DNA of 5,184 bases, taken from an uncultured Eggerthellaceae bacterium (GTDB lineage: Bacteria; Actinomycetota; Coriobacteriia; Coriobacteriales; Eggerthellaceae). Within the stretch, counting starts at the first letter, position 1, and the number at the start of each line of letters is the position of its first letter. Where the stretch lies: contig CAMOUE010000155.1 in the NCBI GenBank assembly GCA_946626265.1, positions 1 to 5,184 of the forward strand, in the 5' to 3' direction. Under the pieces are notes generated by a model that made no database searches, had not been told where the DNA came from, and saw only the letters and a program-made list of their open reading frames with translations. A program made the position numbers and the translations under genes. Positions 1-5,184 of this stretch are shown here, piece after piece.

Positions 1-56
1 TCGACCCGTGGGAAGAGCCGCGCGACGGCGTCTTCTACGCGGAGAAGGACATCTAG
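1..56 (+). CDS. C-terminal end of an unidentified protein (partial)
   Basis: The open frame that runs in from the left edge (first full codon at 3) gives DPWEEPRDGVFYAEKDI and stops at TAG 54-56. I do not recognise the family from 17 residues. It is called coding because 16 of 17 sense codons end in G or C, which matches the other genes here and not the two alternative frames. It is followed after two bases by a palindrome and then by a good intrinsic terminator on the same strand, as expected for the end of a transcription unit. The residues are polar and acidic with no membrane segment. Confidence 0.6.
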   Translation, partial: DPWEEPRDGVFYAEKDI

Positions 57-58
57 AA

Positions 59-93
59 AATGTGTAAAAAGGGTCTGACCCTTTTTACACATT
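59..93 (+). repeat. REP-like 35-bp perfect palindrome, copy 1
   Basis: Two 17-nt arms (AATGTGTAAAAAGGGTC and its exact reverse complement) surround a single central T at 76. The element lies between the stop codon at 54-56 and the terminator hairpin at 99-131. As RNA it could fold into a long hairpin. Its core, GGGTC-T-GACCC followed by five T, is itself terminator-like, and the symmetry would make that work in both directions. A second copy lies at 4541-4575. It resembles intergenic REP-type palindromes; that name is an inference, since only two copies are visible. Confidence 0.9.
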
Positions 94-98
94 CCAGG

Positions 99-136
99 AA
101 CGAGTCGACCTCCCCGGGAGGGCGACTCGTTTTATA
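99..136 (+). terminator. Rho-independent terminator of the upstream gene
   Basis: A 9-bp outer stem (AACGAGTCG at 99-107 with CGACTCGTT at 123-131) continues after one A-G mismatch into CCTC/GAGG (109-112 with 118-121), closing a short loop. The 3' arm runs straight into TTTTATATAT. It should end the transcript of the gene that stops at 56 and insulate the nagA promoter region just downstream. Confidence 0.85.
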
Positions 137-146
137 TATGTAAATA

Positions 147-175
147 TAGTCAACAAATAGCAAAACAACTAAGAT
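147..175 (+). promoter_or_regulatory. Candidate sigma-70-type promoter of nagA
   Basis: Within an AT-rich stretch (131-175) that stands out from the GC-rich surroundings, TAGTCA (147-152, 4 of 6 matches to TTGACA) is separated by 17 nt from TAAGAT (170-175, 4 of 6 matches to TATAAT). Transcription would start near 182 and leave a leader of about 88 nt before the nagA start codon. I see no convincing operator palindrome or riboswitch fold in the leader. The boxes are imperfect, so this is a best guess. Confidence 0.4.
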
Positions 176-254
176 GGAACGCACTTGGAAAGGCGCGAGT
201 TCGACGTTTCGGCGCCGTGTGGCGAGTTTCGCGCTTGATACAGGGATTGGATGC

Positions 255-265
255 AAGGTGGGGGG
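255..265 (+). promoter_or_regulatory. Ribosome binding site fixing the nagA start at 270
   Basis: AAGGTGGGGGG lies 4 to 8 nt before ATG 270 and is the only good Shine-Dalgarno match in this part of the frame. The in-frame ATG at 174 has no purine-rich site in front of it, overlaps the candidate -10 box, and would add 32 residues not expected in the family. Confidence 0.75.
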
Positions 266-269
266 CTTC

Positions 270-1472
270 ATGCTTGTAACGGGAGGCTCGGTCCTCGTCG
301 GCCGCGAGATGGTCGATGCCGATATCGTCGTTCGAGACGGCGTCATAGATGCCGTCGTGCGCAGAACGTCGGTCGAGCCCCGGTCGGGCAGCGACGGTGC
401 TGCGGGCGGGGCGCAGCCGGGCAATGGCGGCTCCGCTGACGAGGAGGTAATGGACGCATCCGGCCTAATCGTGGCGCCCGGCCTCATCGACCTGCATTTC
501 CACGGATGCGCAGGTTACGATTTCTGCGACGCCGCGGCAGAAGCGCTGCACGCCATCGCGGCTTACGAGGCGTCGAGGGGCGTGACGGCCATCTGCCCGG
601 CGACCATGACGTATCCGGAGGATTTCCTGGATGACGTGATGTCCCAAGCGGCCGCCTTCGAGCCGGCCACGCTCGAGTCCGCGCTCGTCGGCATCAACAT
701 GGAAGGCCCGTTCATCTCCCCCGATAGGGTCGGTGCGCAAAACCCCGCTTACGTCCAACGATGCGACGCGGACATGGTCAGGCGGCTCCAGCATGCGTCG
801 CGCGGCCTCGTGAAGCTCGTCGACGTGGCCCCCGAAGAGCCGGGCGCCCTCGAGTTCGTTCGCGAGATGGCCGGTGACGTGCGCATCTCGCTGGCGCACA
901 CCTGCGCAGGCTACGAATGCGCGACGATGGCGTTCGAGGCGGGCGCGCGCCACGTGACGCACCTGTTCAACGCCATGCCACCGCTTAACCACCGCAACCC
1001 GGGGCCGATTGGCGCGGCTGCGGACCGTGACGACGTGACGTGCGAGCTGATCGCCGACGGCGTCCATGTCCATCCTGCGATGGTACGCCTCGCGTTCGAC
1101 TTGTTCGGTGCCGACCGCATCGTGCTCATCAGCGATTCGATGCGCGCATGCGGGATGGGCGACGGCGTGTTCGACCTCGGGGGCCAAGACGTGTATGTGG
1201 AAGGCGCGAAGGCCGCGCTCGCGGACGGCACGATAGCAGGGTCCGTCACCGACCTGGCCACATGCCTGCGCATCGCCGTATGCGAGATGGGCATTCCCCT
1301 GGTCGACGCGCTCGTCGCGGCTGCGGAAAACCCCGCCCGCGCGCTTGGGATCGCGGCGGAGCGCGGATCTGTTGAAGTGGGAAAGATAGCCGACCTCGTC
1401 TTGCTCGACGGGGATCTGCAGGTGCGGGGCGTTCTCGTGAGGGGCGTGCCCATGGACGCCCGCCCGTCCTGA
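270..1472 (+). CDS. nagA: N-acetylglucosamine-6-phosphate deacetylase
   Basis: A 400-residue cytoplasmic amidohydrolase-superfamily enzyme that hydrolyses GlcNAc-6-phosphate to glucosamine-6-phosphate and acetate. This is the committed step in using N-acetylglucosamine from mucin, chitin or recycled peptidoglycan. Visible landmarks: PGLIDLHFHG with metal-binding H76 and H78; MEGPF with metal ligand E145; H210 in AHTCAGYE; the signature HVTHLFNAMPPL with H231; DGVHVHP near 263-269; the catalytic-type aspartate D289 in LISDSM; DGTIAGS; and the C-terminal NPARALG then GKIADLVLLDG, where the chain returns to the beta-sandwich. The HxH pair suggests the two-metal site of Bacillus-type enzymes rather than the one-metal E. 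coli form. A Gly/Ser/Ala-rich insert (about residues 38-57) is unusual. No nagB, nag regulator or sugar transporter is in view. The related GalNAc-6-phosphate deacetylase (AgaA) cannot be excluded from sequence alone. The end is convergent with the protease gene. Confidence 0.93.
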   Translation: MLVTGGSVLVGREMVDADIVVRDGVIDAVVRRTSVEPRSGSDGAAGGAQPGNGGSADEEVMDASGLIVAPGLIDLHFHGCAGYDFCDAAAEALHAIAAYEASRGVTAICPATMTYPEDFLDDVMSQAAAFEPATLESALVGINMEGPFISPDRVGAQNPAYVQRCDADMVRRLQHASRGLVKLVDVAPEEPGALEFVREMAGDVRISLAHTCAGYECATMAFEAGARHVTHLFNAMPPLNHRNPGPIGAAADRDDVTCELIADGVHVHPAMVRLAFDLFGADRIVLISDSMRACGMGDGVFDLGGQDVYVEGAKAALADGTIAGSVTDLATCLRIAVCEMGIPLVDALVAAAENPARALGIAAERGSVEVGKIADLVLLDGDLQVRGVLVRGVPMDARPS

Positions 1473-1567
1473 CGGCGGATGGCGAAGCGTGGAACGCGCG
1501 TGGCGTCGAATTGGCTTTAATTGCGCGCGAGGTGACGCTGCATCGACTGCGGTGCTTTCAGGCGACG

Positions 1568-1606
1568 AAAAAAGCGGGGCTGCAACTTCGACGGTTGCGG
1601 CCCCGC
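1568..1606 (-). terminator. Rho-independent terminator of the metalloprotease gene
   Basis: Read on the minus strand, GCGGGGC (1606-1600) pairs with GCCCCGC (1580-1574) and GTTGC with GCAAC inside it around a G-T wobble, giving a 13-bp stem with a 7-nt loop followed by TTTTTT (1573-1568). It starts 23 nt after the stop codon of the protease gene. On the plus strand the same hairpin lacks a T run, so it is not a clear terminator for nagA. No other convincing nagA terminator is visible in 1473-1567. Confidence 0.88.
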
Positions 1607-1629
1607 GACATGCTCAGGCGACGATTCCG

Positions 1630-4287
1630 CTAGATTCGGTCGTCGACCACGGCTTCGGCCTCGATTGCGTCCGGACTGTCAGCTGGGGTCGAGGGCTCGG
1701 GCTCCGGGACGTTGATCGTCTCGGTAGGGATTGCGGGTTCATCTGGAGTTGCCGACTCATCTGCAACCGCGGCTTCGGTCTCGGGTACCGCTACTGGTTC
1801 CTGCACGTTCGGTTCGGCCGACTCGCCGCTTGCTGCGGCTTCGGGTTCCGAATCGGCTGCGAAGTCGGTTTCGGTTGCAGGCTCGTTCAGGTCGGCGTCG
1901 GCGATTATGGCAGATTCGGCTGACGCACTGTCGTTGTCAGCGGCTTCCCCTTGAGCCGGTGCTTCAATTACGTTGGCTGTTTCGGTTTCGGTCGCAATGG
2001 GCGCTTCGGGAGCGACAGCCGCCTCGGAGGCAGGTGCCTCGGGCGTCTCGGGCGTCTCGGGGACGGCGGGCGCGACAGGCGCGGCAGGCGCGGTCGCTTC
2101 GGCGGTGCTGGGCGCGCTTGGTTCGCTGGGCTTGACCAGGACGCCGGGCTTCGCGGATTCGATTTCTCGGACAACGGTCTTCGCCGCGTGTGCGATTGCT
2201 GCAGCTTGGAACGTCGCGTTCGGCGAGCCGGCGGGCAAGGCTTTGGCTGCCGTCGCCGTCGGCTTGGTCGTCGATTTGCCGCCGCCTGCCATGGCGATCG
2301 AATCGGGCACGGTGGACTTGTGGTAGCGGTTGGACTCGATGATGTTGTAGTACTTGGCTTTGGCGTTCTTGGTGAGGCTGAGCGGGGTCGCGCCGAAGTA
2401 GCTGAAGTCGACGAGCAGCGAGCCGTTCGGTATCGAATTGGGGCCGTTCGTTCCCTCGAGCGAGTGCATGTAGTTCAAGAACGTGAGCACGAACTCGAGT
2501 GACGCACCCGAGCCGATGTCGCCGTCATAGGTCTTATTGTCGACGGACGGGCCCTTCACGAACTTGTTCTCGAAATCATCGACGCTCGTATACAGCTTCT
2601 TGCCGTTGGAGCCCGCAGGCGAGATGTCGCGGATGATTTGGTCGAACGATTCCCCCTTGTGCATACGTTCGAGTATAGAGTCGAGTCCCATGCGGAGCTT
2701 TTCGGAAGATATGGCGACCTCGCCGCCCTTGCTGGTGACGGCGCTTCCCGAAACGTTTCGGGCAGCGAGTTCGCAGACGTACAAGGTGGCGAGGTAGCCG
2801 GTGACGTAACGGCTCTGATCGGTGTCGATCGCATGTCCTTCGCTGTCGGTACCGCCGCCGGAGAAGCTTATATCGAAGTAGAGGAAATTCTTACCGTCGC
2901 GTCCGTTCAGGTAGTTGTACAGCAGGTCTCGCGTCGTGTAGTTGTCGGCAAGTTCTCCATTCCCGTCGCGGGCCACGCGCAATAGCTCGAATATATTGTG
3001 ACGGAACTGGTACGTGTTCTCGACTGCCGATGCGGTGCCCTCGATGAACCACTTCGGGAAATGGAGCGAATTGTACCTTTCGAAAAGGGCTTGCGTGGGG
3101 AATTTTCCATTTTCGTCCGTGACGTAGTCGTTTATGTTGGTCACGCCGGCCATGCCCGTGCGGTTGTAGTCGTCCATGAAGGCGTGGAACATCTCGTGCA
3201 CGATGGTGTTCTCGAAGGTCTCCACGTTCGTTCCGCTGCGCAAAAGGACGTACTTGCCCGTGGACTCGTCAACGATACGGCCCCTGTTCTTGTCCGTTTT
3301 CAGGAGGGAGTCGATGTCGACGCCTATCATGTAGCAGTATACGTACTCGCCGTCCTGCTTGACCGCATCGCCCGATACGTATGCGAGCGCAGGTTCGGCG
3401 TTTTGATGCTCGGGCAGCCCGTCCTTATCGCCGTTTCTGTAATAGACGTACAGGCTGATCTCGGTGCCGATAGAACCCTCGTCGGCACCTGCCCTAAACG
3501 AGGGGAAGCTCTCCAGAAGCAAGTTGACGGCCTGTGGTTGCAGCTTGTTGATGATGAGGTCGAGCAGGTACTCGAGGTCCGCGTCCGAGAGCGCGTCGCG
3601 CGCCGTCTGCGCGCAGTAGATGTCCACGAGGCTTTGCCTCTCGGTTTCGTCGGCGCTTTCGGTATCCGATCCCGCAGGTTCGGATTCGGATGCAGGTTCG
3701 GATTCGGGCAACGGGCTTTCCGCCGCTTTGGCCTGAGGTTCGGCTTCAACGTCGGTTTGCGCGGAGTTCGGGTCGCGAGGGGCGATTGCCTGGGACGCGG
3801 ATGCGAAGAATTCCCTGAGCGTTGCGGGAAGGATGAAGGTGATGCCGGTTGACGCGTCGTAGACCGAGATAACCTCGTTGCCGCCGAACAGCTTGGCGAG
3901 CGAGTCCGACAGCTCGACGGTGTATCCGTCGCCCTCGACCGAGTATTGGCCGGGCACGAAGAAGGCGAGTGCGGGCAAGTACGTGAGGCCCTCGACGGCG
4001 CTGGTGGCGAGCTCCATGTTGCTTGCCACCCAGAAGACGGGGATGTCCCATTGCTCGCCTTCGGCGGTCGTCACGGTCGCCGTGTCATCGAGCGGGCTTC
4101 CCGGCTGCGGCGCATCGACGCCGTCGATGGCGATGCCGCTCACGACCGTCGCCGCCTCGGCGGCCGTGTGGTTGTCGAGGCGCACCTCCTTCTCGGCTGC
4201 GAATGCCGTGGCGGGCAGGGCGAAAGACGCTGCAAGCACGAACGACATGAAGACTGACAGGAACCGGGTGAGTTTCGAATGCTTCAT
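1630..4287 (-). CDS. Secreted gluzincin-type zinc metalloprotease with acidic Pro/Ala/Glu-rich tail
   Basis: An 885-residue exported protein. Residues 1-30 form a Sec signal peptide (basic n-region KHSKLTR, hydrophobic core, ATAFA before the likely cut after A30). Residues 31-165 form an unrecognised domain with motifs such as WDIPVFWV, LAFFVPGQYSV and VYDASTGITFILP. Residues 171-219 are an acidic Ser/Pro/Glu linker with a DNA-level tandem repeat. The catalytic part, about 270-600, holds HEMFH at 364-368 and WFIEGTASAVE at 413-423, where E416 fits the third zinc ligand of the MA-clan gluzincins (as in collagenase-like M9 and other EGxA families), 52 residues after the first histidine. Residues 720-883 contain no Lys or Arg. 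There is no LPxTG, transmembrane helix or surface-binding repeat at the C-terminus, so release or non-covalent wall association is likely. The start is chosen by the strong SD and the signal peptide. Substrate unknown; I cannot assign an exact peptidase family. Confidence 0.85.
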   Translation of the reverse strand: MKHSKLTRFLSVFMSFVLAASFALPATAFAAEKEVRLDNHTAAEAATVVSGIAIDGVDAPQPGSPLDDTATVTTAEGEQWDIPVFWVASNMELATSAVEGLTYLPALAFFVPGQYSVEGDGYTVELSDSLAKLFGGNEVISVYDASTGITFILPATLREFFASASQAIAPRDPNSAQTDVEAEPQAKAAESPLPESEPASESEPAGSDTESADETERQSLVDIYCAQTARDALSDADLEYLLDLIINKLQPQAVNLLLESFPSFRAGADEGSIGTEISLYVYYRNGDKDGLPEHQNAEPALAYVSGDAVKQDGEYVYCYMIGVDIDSLLKTDKNRGRIVDESTGKYVLLRSGTNVETFENTIVHEMFHAFMDDYNRTGMAGVTNINDYVTDENGKFPTQALFERYNSLHFPKWFIEGTASAVENTYQFRHNIFELLRVARDGNGELADNYTTRDLLYNYLNGRDGKNFLYFDISFSGGGTDSEGHAIDTDQSRYVTGYLATLYVCELAARNVSGSAVTSKGGEVAISSEKLRMGLDSILERMHKGESFDQIIRDISPAGSNGKKLYTSVDDFENKFVKGPSVDNKTYDGDIGSGASLEFVLTFLNYMHSLEGTNGPNSIPNGSLLVDFSYFGATPLSLTKNAKAKYYNIIESNRYHKSTVPDSIAMAGGGKSTTKPTATAAKALPAGSPNATFQAAAIAHAAKTVVREIESAKPGVLVKPSEPSAPSTAEATAPAAPVAPAVPETPETPEAPASEAAVAPEAPIATETETANVIEAPAQGEAADNDSASAESAIIADADLNEPATETDFAADSEPEAAASGESAEPNVQEPVAVPETEAAVADESATPDEPAIPTETINVPEPEPSTPADSPDAIEAEAVVDDRI
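2032..2058 (-). repeat. 9-bp tandem repeat encoding PET units in the protease tail
   Basis: GGGCGTCTC occurs twice head to tail (2041-2049 and 2050-2058), with a degenerate third unit at 2032-2040 (3 mismatches). On the minus strand the units encode PET-PET-PEA, so copy changes would alter tail length without shifting the frame. Confidence 0.7.
3674..3708 (-). repeat. 18-bp tandem repeat in the protease linker
   Basis: GCAGGTTCGGATTCGGAT (3674-3691) is followed directly by a second unit matching 17 of its bases (3692-3708). On the minus strand it encodes the repeated Ser/Glu/Pro/Ala run at about residues 194-205, the hinge between the N-terminal domain and the rest. The period is a multiple of three, so slippage would stay in frame. 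Confidence 0.75.
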
Positions 4288-4293
4288 GGGACA

Positions 4294-4301
4294 CCCCTTT
4301 T
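4294..4301 (-). promoter_or_regulatory. Ribosome binding site fixing the protease start at 4287
   Basis: On the minus strand AAAAGGGG (4301-4294) ends 6 nt before ATG 4287-4285. The first codons after it give a textbook signal peptide. The longer reading from ATG 4416 has no comparable site and would bury the signal peptide behind 43 polar residues. Confidence 0.8.
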
Positions 4302-4506
4302 CAGGCGTGAATGCGATTGTCCCTATGATAACGCCGCAAGATGCGTTTTTCGAACGTGAACGCGCGTTGTCTGCGGCTTCGATGCTCAAACCGCGGTTGA
4401 TGACATGCACATGCAAAGGTTGATATCCTCGGATTCGCCTAAAGCCTACAATTCACCTAGAGAAACCTTGCGCGTTGGCGCGGGAGGAGTAGCGCACTTG
4501 CGGCAT
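4302..4506 (-). other. Leader and promoter-bearing gap upstream of the protease gene
   Basis: This stretch must carry the protease promoter, because a strong terminator closes the preceding transcript at 4512-4539. I cannot single out a convincing -35/-10 pair; the best weak match is TTCGAA/TATCAT with an 18-nt gap, ending near 4326. Two small symmetric elements are visible: the perfect 10-bp palindrome AACCGCGGTT (4389-4398) and a direct repeat ACATGC (4403-4414, twice). Either could be an operator, but neither is tied to a known regulator. Confidence 0.3.
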
Positions 4507-4539
4507 AAAAACGGCCTCCCGTCACATGGCGGGAGGCCG
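4507..4539 (-). terminator. Rho-independent terminator of the lipoprotein-like gene
   Basis: Minus-strand CGGCCTCCCG (4539-4530) pairs perfectly with CGGGAGGCCG (4521-4512) over 10 bp around an 8-nt loop, followed by TTTTT (4511-4507). It begins immediately past palindrome copy 2 and separates the lipoprotein-like gene from the protease gene. Confidence 0.9.
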
Positions 4540-4540
4540 G

Positions 4541-4575
4541 AATGTGTAAAAAGGGTCAGACCCTTTTTACACATT
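4541..4575 (-). repeat. REP-like 35-bp perfect palindrome, copy 2
   Basis: It has the same 17-nt arms as copy 1, with central A on the plus strand (4558), which is T on the minus strand. Copy 2 is therefore copy 1 exactly inverted. It sits two bases (AA) after the TAA at 4580-4578 and one base before the terminator stem. Read in the sense of the gene it follows, identity with copy 1 covers 39 nt including the flanking AA and CC. Confidence 0.9.
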
Positions 4576-4577
4576 TT

Positions 4578-5184
4578 TTATTCGGCGGCCTTCACGTACG
4601 AGAACAGGTTGCTGACGGATTTCTGGTCGGCGCCGATGATGGCGATGTCGAGGAAGTTGCCGTCGACCTCGGCGCATGCCTGCCCGATGCATGCCTGGTT
4701 GCCGTTCACGTTGATCGTCGTCGTAGCTGCGGGGATGCTCCGGGAGTCGCCGAAATCGATGGTCGCGTCCATCGTCTCGTAGCTGGCCGTCCCCTCGACG
4801 TCGATGTTCATCTGGTCGAGTTCGCTGCGCAGGTGCTCTTCGGCCGTCTGGCCGGCGTTCTCGTCGTTAGCGGTTATGACCGCGATGATGCACGTTTCCG
4901 CGCCATCACCCGACGTTGCGACCATGTCGACTCTTCCGCCCTGCGCCACGCCGGCCGGGAGGTCGTTCATGCCGGCGGGGGTGTTTTCGTCCACGAAGCT
5001 CCATCCTTCGGGAAGCTCGAATTGGACGCGGAAGAACTCGTTGGTGTACAGGTCGGCAGCTTCCGTGCCCTCACCTGCTGCTTCGGCGCTCGCCGCCGCG
5101 CTGGCGCTCGTGTCGGCGCTCGCCGTCGCGCTGGCTGCTTCGCTGCTGGCGGCGGCTGAATCCGCGCTCGCCGTCGCGCTCGAC
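4578..5184 (-). CDS. Probable surface lipoprotein with PsbP/Mog1-like domain (partial, N-terminus outside the window)
   Basis: The frame stays open from the stop TAA at 4580-4578 to the window edge, giving 201 visible residues. Residues 1-44 are a low-complexity Ala/Ser/Thr/Asp/Glu linker with repeated SATASAD-like units, typical of the tether behind a lipobox cysteine or signal anchor that would lie beyond 5184. Residues 45-201 look like a compact alpha/beta domain: YTNEFFRVQFELPEGWSF at the front and GNFLDIAIIGADQKSVSNLFSYVK at the end resemble the small PsbP/Mog1-fold domains common in Gram-positive surface proteins. Three cysteines (C98, C165, C170) could form a disulfide outside the cell. 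The GTG at 4994-4992 is an internal valine, not a start, since coding continues upstream without break. Function is unknown, and the fold is a pattern-based inference. Confidence 0.75.
   Translation of the reverse strand, partial: SSATASADSAAASSEAASATASADTSASAAASAEAAGEGTEAADLYTNEFFRVQFELPEGWSFVDENTPAGMNDLPAGVAQGGRVDMVATSGDGAETCIIAVITANDENAGQTAEEHLRSELDQMNIDVEGTASYETMDATIDFGDSRSIPAATTTINVNGNQACIGQACAEVDGNFLDIAIIGADQKSVSNLFSYVKAAE
5116..5180 (-). repeat. 17-bp direct repeat in the lipoprotein linker
   Basis: GCGCTCGCCGTCGCGCT occurs at 5116-5132 and 5164-5180, 48 bp apart (16 codons), both in frame and encoding the Ala/Ser/Thr/Asp units of the linker. The repeat may continue beyond the window edge. 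Confidence 0.7.

Noticed and set aside
192..236. GCGCGA/TCGCGC pairing in the nagA leader as a riboswitch or operator
   Set aside because: A 6-bp pairing across about 30 nt in GC-rich DNA is expected by chance, and no known riboswitch core is recognisable.
174..269. A longer NagA starting at ATG 174
   Set aside because: There is no ribosome binding site before 174, the ATG overlaps the candidate -10 box, and the 32 extra residues are unlike NagA. ATG 270 has a strong SD and begins at the normal family N-terminus.
465..1187. Minus-strand open frame opposite nagA (240 codons)
   Set aside because: An antisense shadow of nagA. It is His/Arg-rich without domain features, and the nagA frame carries all family motifs.
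1494..1530. CGCGCG inverted repeat downstream of nagA as its terminator
   Set aside because: The stem is interrupted by a large asymmetric internal loop and is not followed by a T run.
2998..3852. Long plus-strand open frame opposite the protease gene (284 codons), and similar ones at 1951-2502 and 3878-4423
   Set aside because: These are by-products of GC-rich codon use on the opposite strand: biased Arg/Val/Gly composition, no ribosome sites, no recognisable motifs, and full overlap with a well-supported gene.
4288..4416. A longer protease starting at ATG 4416
   Set aside because: It would place 43 polar residues ahead of a classic signal peptide and has no SD. ATG 4287 follows AAAAGGGG at proper spacing.
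59..4575. CRISPR-type repeats
   Set aside because: Only two copies exist, 4.4 kb apart and in opposite orientation, with genes rather than spacers between them.
4578..4994. A complete 138-residue protein starting at GTG 4994
   Set aside because: The same frame continues without a stop to the window edge with coding-like composition and a recognisable domain start (YTNEFFRVQFELPEGW) that the GTG would cut in half.

Overview
The window is GC-rich chromosomal DNA (G or C at nearly every third codon position in the real genes). It most likely comes from a gut actinobacterium of the Coriobacteriia/Eggerthellales type. That placement is an inference from codon use and from the style of the secreted proteins (Ala-rich signal peptide, long Ala/Pro/Glu tail), not from a marker gene.

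Layout. (1) Positions 1-56 hold the last codons of an unidentified plus-strand gene, followed directly by a 35-bp perfect palindrome (59-93) and a strong intrinsic terminator (99-136). (2) An AT-rich promoter-like island and an approximately 90-nt leader precede a plus-strand nagA-type gene (270-1472) encoding N-acetylglucosamine-6-phosphate deacetylase. (3) A convergent minus-strand gene (4287-1630) encodes an 885-residue exported protein with a gluzincin-type zinc metalloprotease core (HEMFH plus a downstream WFIEG glutamate) and a 165-residue acidic Pro/Ala/Glu tail. It ends at its own terminator (1568-1606). (4) Further upstream on the minus strand lies the 3' part of a second probable surface protein, likely a lipoprotein (5184-4578), again followed by the palindrome and then a terminator.

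The three main genes form no visible operon. nagA faces the protease gene tail to tail, and a strong terminator separates the protease gene from the lipoprotein-like gene. A shared role (release and use of host glycoprotein material) is possible but rests only on proximity.

The most striking non-coding signal is the palindrome. Both copies, 4.4 kb apart on opposite strands, sit exactly two A residues after a stop codon, immediately before an intrinsic terminator, and match base for base over 39 nt when read in the direction of the gene they follow. This looks like a REP-like element with a fixed 3'-UTR placement.
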